From the NCBI GenBank assembly GCA_030611265.1, contig JAUWQD010000020.1, positions 1-43,882 of the forward strand: a stretch of DNA of 43,882 nucleotides. The letters run 5' to 3'. Both the position numbers and the translations under genes were made by a program. Below the pieces are notes generated by a model. The model was not told the DNA's origin. It searched no databases and worked only from the letters and a program-made list of their open reading frames with translations. The DNA is from Methanosarcinaceae archaeon. GTDB lineage: Archaea; Halobacteriota; Methanosarcinia; Methanosarcinales; Methanosarcinaceae. Below, in pieces: positions 41,310-43,882 of this stretch (position 1 is its first letter; each line of letters starts with the position of its first letter).

Positions 41310-42338
41310 TTAAGCCAATATTTCACTTGTGTACTTTGCGACCGCATCTGTCATCTCGCTGAGTTTTGCACTGCCACCAAGGTCATAGGTGATGTACTTT
41401 CCTTCTGCGATAACACGCTCGGTTGCTTTGAAGATCGCATCAGCCTTTTCGCTTTCACCGAGATAATCAAGCATCCATGCACCTGCAAGAACTGTTGCTA
41501 CAGGATTTACCTTATCCTGTCCGGTGTACTTTGGAGCAGAACCGTGTGCGGGTTCGAACATTGCGTAGTTGTCTCCGATATTTGCGGAGTAGATCAGTCC
41601 GATACTGCCAACCAGTGCTGAACATTCTTCGCTTATGACATCCATGAACAGGTTTGTCGATAAGAGTATCTTGTTGTTGAATATCTGTGGATTCTTGATC
41701 AACTGCTGTGCGATATTGTCAATATGATATTCCCATGTATCAATGTCAGGATATTCTGCACTGACTTTATTGACTTCTTCCAAGAATGTGCCGCATGTCA
41801 GTTTTAGAATATTGCTCTTGTGGATCGGCACAACTGTGTCGTAGTTTCGTTTTTTTGCTTCTTCAAATGAATAACGTGCGATGTCATTGCTGGATGTGCG
41901 TGTGATCTTCCTGATGGCGATATATACATCGTCCGTAAGTTTTACTTCCTCGCCGATGTAGAGGCCTTCAGTACCTTCACGTACGCAAACGAAATCAACT
42001 TCACCAAGTGGTGGGTTTGTGTTTGGGAATGTTTTTATAGGACGCACATTTGCATAGAGATTGTATTTCTGCCTGATGGATACAGCGACGCTTCTTGGGG
42101 TGCCGACTCCACCGGGGGTGGTTGTTGGACCCTTGAAACAGGCATCTGAACTGTCAATGATATCCCATGTCTCGTCAGGAATAAGTGAATTTCCGCCGTG
42201 CTCTTCCCACCAGCCTGCACCTGCTTCACACATTATGAATTCAACATCTGTGTTGGCGGCTTCTGTTACCTTTATCATTGCATCAACAAGTTCCGGGCCA
42301 ACGCCGTCACCTTTTATTACTGCTGCTGTTTTACTCAT
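41310..42338 (-). CDS. Isocitrate/isopropylmalate dehydrogenase-family enzyme, probably isocitrate dehydrogenase
   Basis: 342 aa, the usual size. Beta-decarboxylating dehydrogenase motifs are KGDGVGPE near the N-terminus, the substrate loop PRSVAVSIRQKYNLYANVRPIKTF near 80-104, VREGTEGLYIGEE, the catalytic lysine region VVPIHKSNILKLT and GSIGLIYSANIGD with the coenzyme loop EPAHGSAPKYTGQDKVNP. Members act on isocitrate, isopropylmalate or (homo)isocitrate; in methanogens the last serves coenzyme B synthesis (AksF). The RPIKTF form resembles NAD-type isocitrate dehydrogenase, but the SVAVSIR loop is not decisive. A Methanosarcina-like partial oxidative TCA route to glutamate would suit it. It stands alone. 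Confidence 0.85.
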   Translation of the reverse strand: MSKTAAVIKGDGVGPELVDAMIKVTEAANTDVEFIMCEAGAGWWEEHGGNSLIPDETWDIIDSSDACFKGPTTTPGGVGTPRSVAVSIRQKYNLYANVRPIKTFPNTNPPLGEVDFVCVREGTEGLYIGEEVKLTDDVYIAIRKITRTSSNDIARYSFEEAKKRNYDTVVPIHKSNILKLTCGTFLEEVNKVSAEYPDIDTWEYHIDNIAQQLIKNPQIFNNKILLSTNLFMDVISEECSALVGSIGLIYSANIGDNYAMFEPAHGSAPKYTGQDKVNPVATVLAGAWMLDYLGESEKADAIFKATERVIAEGKYITYDLGGSAKLSEMTDAVAKYTSEILA

Positions 42339-42454
42339 ATTATCATCACCAAGTGCACTTTAATAGTTGTTTTAGTATTAAATATTCTCCTGTGATTGCA
42401 GCACATTTTATTATATTTTCAAATGTAAACGTGGACAGGAATCGGTAATCATGC

Positions 42455-42466
42455 TATTTTAAATTA
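42455..42466 (+). promoter_or_regulatory. TATA box of the TatD-like gene
   Basis: TATTTTAAATTA is centred 28 bp before the GTG at 42488, which supports that start as leaderless. Confidence 0.45.
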
Positions 42467-42487
42467 GATGGAGTAAGAATTAGTCTT

Positions 42488-43339
42488 GTGAATAATATGT
42501 CTCCCGCAATTCCAATTACCGATAATCACATGCATATCGACCCAAGAAGTCGTGGCTTGCTTGCCGTAAAGGATTTTAAGAATGCAGGTGGGACACATAT
42601 TATACTTGTATCGAAACCAACATGGACGATCGGAGTCACGGTTTCAAAACCGGATGACTATATTGCCGTGTTCGATGAGACTGTGGAAATTGCACGCCAG
42701 ATCAATGAGATGGGGGTTGGTGCATTTCCTGTTCTTGGCGTACATCCGGCAGAGATCACGAAACTTACCGAATACATGGAACTCGCCGCAGCGGTCGAGT
42801 TGATGAAAAGCGGACTGGAACTTGCAACACAGTATGTCAAAGACGGTGCGGCGGTTGGCATCAAGACAGGACGTCCGCATTATCCGGTGTCGGATGAGAT
42901 GTGGGCAGCGTCAAATGAGATCATGGAATATGGTTTCACTCTTGCCTCAGATATTGATTGTGCTGTTCAGTTACACACGGAAGATGTGGGCGAGCCCGAA
43001 CTTGTGGATATCACAGAACGCGCAAAGCGTTCCGGCATTAAACTACACAGGGTTGTGAAGCACTTCGCGCCCCCGATGGTGAATGTGTGCGAACGGCTTG
43101 GTATTTTCCCGGGTGTAATCGCTGGAAAGGGTGCGATCGAGACTGCACTTGAGGAAGGCAGTCGGTTTATGATGGAGACGGATTACATCGATGATCCCGA
43201 GAGGCCGGGCGCAGTGTTGGGACCAAAGACTATCCCGCGGCGCACGTTGAAGTTAGTTGAGGTGCATGGGGAAGAGGTTTTCTGGAAGGTGCATAAGGAG
43301 AATCCTGAAAAAGTGTATGATATTGAGATTGAGGTATGA
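42488..43339 (+). CDS. TatD-like metal-dependent hydrolase
   Basis: 283 aa, amidohydrolase-fold TIM barrel. Metal ligands visible are the HxH of TDNHMHID near the N-terminus, GVHPAEITKL, the HTED after AVQLH, VVKHFAP, and the ETDYIDDP that ends the barrel. Archaeal TatD-related proteins of this type are putative metal-dependent (phospho)hydrolases or DNases; the substrate here is unknown. GTG 42488 is favoured by the TATA position, ATG 42497 is possible. Its TGA overlaps the start of a 46-aa ORF. Confidence 0.9.
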   Translation: MNNMSPAIPITDNHMHIDPRSRGLLAVKDFKNAGGTHIILVSKPTWTIGVTVSKPDDYIAVFDETVEIARQINEMGVGAFPVLGVHPAEITKLTEYMELAAAVELMKSGLELATQYVKDGAAVGIKTGRPHYPVSDEMWAASNEIMEYGFTLASDIDCAVQLHTEDVGEPELVDITERAKRSGIKLHRVVKHFAPPMVNVCERLGIFPGVIAGKGAIETALEEGSRFMMETDYIDDPERPGAVLGPKTIPRRTLKLVEVHGEEVFWKVHKENPEKVYDIEIEV

Positions 43340-43476
43340 TGGTATTGAAGGATATTGATGATGACATATTGGTGCATCCGCGAAAAAAAAGAACTATGGA
43401 TGATATAATTGGATTGGTAAAAGTGGAAGGAACTGCTGTTGAATCCAAGAAAGCCACACAGAATGGACTTTGGTGA
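43336..43476 (+). CDS. 46-aa protein coupled to the TatD-like gene
   Basis: 46 codons. ATG overlaps the TatD stop as ATGA; a second ATG follows at once. Basic and acidic residues mix (DDDILVHPRKKRTMDDIIGL, later VKVEGTAVESKKATQ). I do not recognise it, but the overlap and composition suggest a real small protein, possibly an antitoxin- or regulator-like partner. Confidence 0.55.
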   Translation: MMVLKDIDDDILVHPRKKRTMDDIIGLVKVEGTAVESKKATQNGLW

Positions 43477-43576
43477 TATTCGCATATTTCTATATTATCA
43501 TAACCCATCTTCGTCACTATGAAACTAAACCACTATCAGTAAACCACACCGATTTTCAAATCTGTTCTATACCTTC

Positions 43577-43729
43577 TTAACCCCGATCGATTTCAAGTAA
43601 TTGCTCATTCCCTACAATGCAGCGCGAGTCATTATAGTCTGATTCCATACCTTTTGGTTTAAGCGTGCCAGTCCAGTTACGCTTATTCGCAGTCACGATT
43701 CTTACGATGGTTCGCATTACACTCTTCAT
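43577..43729 (-). CDS. Possible 50-aa ORF near the insertion sequence
   Basis: 50 codons (begins MKSVMRTIVRIVTANKRNWT), basic, no clear SD. It is not recognised and may be a passenger or chance frame. The rest of 43477-43817 has no other gene; a short palindrome ACATTATAATGT occurs near 43759. Confidence 0.3.
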   Translation of the reverse strand: MKSVMRTIVRIVTANKRNWTGTLKPKGMESDYNDSRCIVGNEQLLEIDRG

Positions 43730-43817
43730 AGTTTTCTTATCCTAGTGTCACGTCAACATTATAATGTCGCAAAATATATTAGATATAAGCTTCATAATCA
43801 ATCTATGAGGATTGAAT

Positions 43818-43882
43818 ATGAAGAAATACATCGTGACACTAACCAAAGACGAGCGTAAAACTCTTACTGCACTCACTTCCAA
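43818..43882 (+). mobile_element. IS630-family transposase, 5' end only
   Basis: The first 21 codons, MKKYIVTLTKDERKTLTALT and on, match the usual start of IS630-family transposases (helix-turn-helix part). GAGG lies 8 nt before the ATG. The window ends inside the gene, so the DDE domain and the far end of the element are not seen. The left end of the element should lie within about 43480-43810. Confidence 0.75.

Overview
The window is archaeal and fits a methanogen-type member of the Methanosarcinales. It carries a coenzyme F420 gene (cofE), a DUF1699 protein, a single-domain TRAM protein, archaeal SecF-SecD, an RFC small subunit, Elp3, a WtpABC tungstate/molybdate transporter with a ModE-like regulator, and paired COG1361-type surface proteins behind an RND exporter. 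Base composition is moderately AT-rich. Start codons are mixed ATG/GTG/TTG. Several genes have a TATA box about 27 bp before the start codon and no Shine-Dalgarno (SD) sequence, which suggests leaderless mRNAs. The lineage call is inferred from gene content only.

Layout. 1-250: 26-bp tandem repeat and a hairpin. 266-2413: purL. 2467-5139: a two-gene ATPase / TPR module on the minus strand. 5405-6596: TRAM protein, then a gene-poor stretch with a tiny ORF behind a perfect SD, a dispersed 36-bp repeat and a tRNA-Gly(CCC) with a mismatched acceptor stem. 6597-10700: an unrecognised membrane-anchored coiled-coil protein, a chagasin-like lipoprotein, a MetF-type reductase and DUF1699. 11069-13719: a membrane protein, a MinD/ParA ATPase, a winged-helix regulator and a Roadblock/LC7 protein, with palindromes at the promoters. 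13777-19160: a minus-strand run secF-secD-rfcS-elp3. 19292-21610: dCMP deaminase, cofE, and an hsp20 gene followed by a 47-aa desulforedoxin-like gene.

21660-23900 is an AT-rich accessory island beginning with an hsp20 remnant and ending with an overlapping pair: a 348-aa unknown and a HicA-like small protein. 23917-29662 is a TetR regulator divergent from an RND exporter and two secreted COG1361-like proteins, with three palindromes in the divergent promoter. 29774-34276 holds an RNase HI-type protein, the ModE-like regulator and WtpCBA. 34490-39325 is a NatA-type ABC system: the ATPase and an MscS channel on the minus strand, and two permeases on the plus strand, the first fused to a PrsW/CPBP-like intramembrane protease domain.

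39326-41309 looks like an insertion. A BRO-N gene is bracketed by 217-bp direct repeats of the 3' end of the upstream permease gene. The second copy is an in-frame 51-codon remnant whose 18 coding differences are almost all synonymous. Covarying hairpins lie around it. The window ends with an isocitrate/isopropylmalate dehydrogenase-family gene, a TatD-like hydrolase with a coupled 46-aa ORF, and the first codons of an IS630-type transposase.

Best candidates for undescribed biology are the 348-aa/HicA-like pair, the ATPase/TPR module, the ABC permease-protease fusion, the BRO insertion with its hairpin family, and the Roadblock/MinD/winged-helix cluster.
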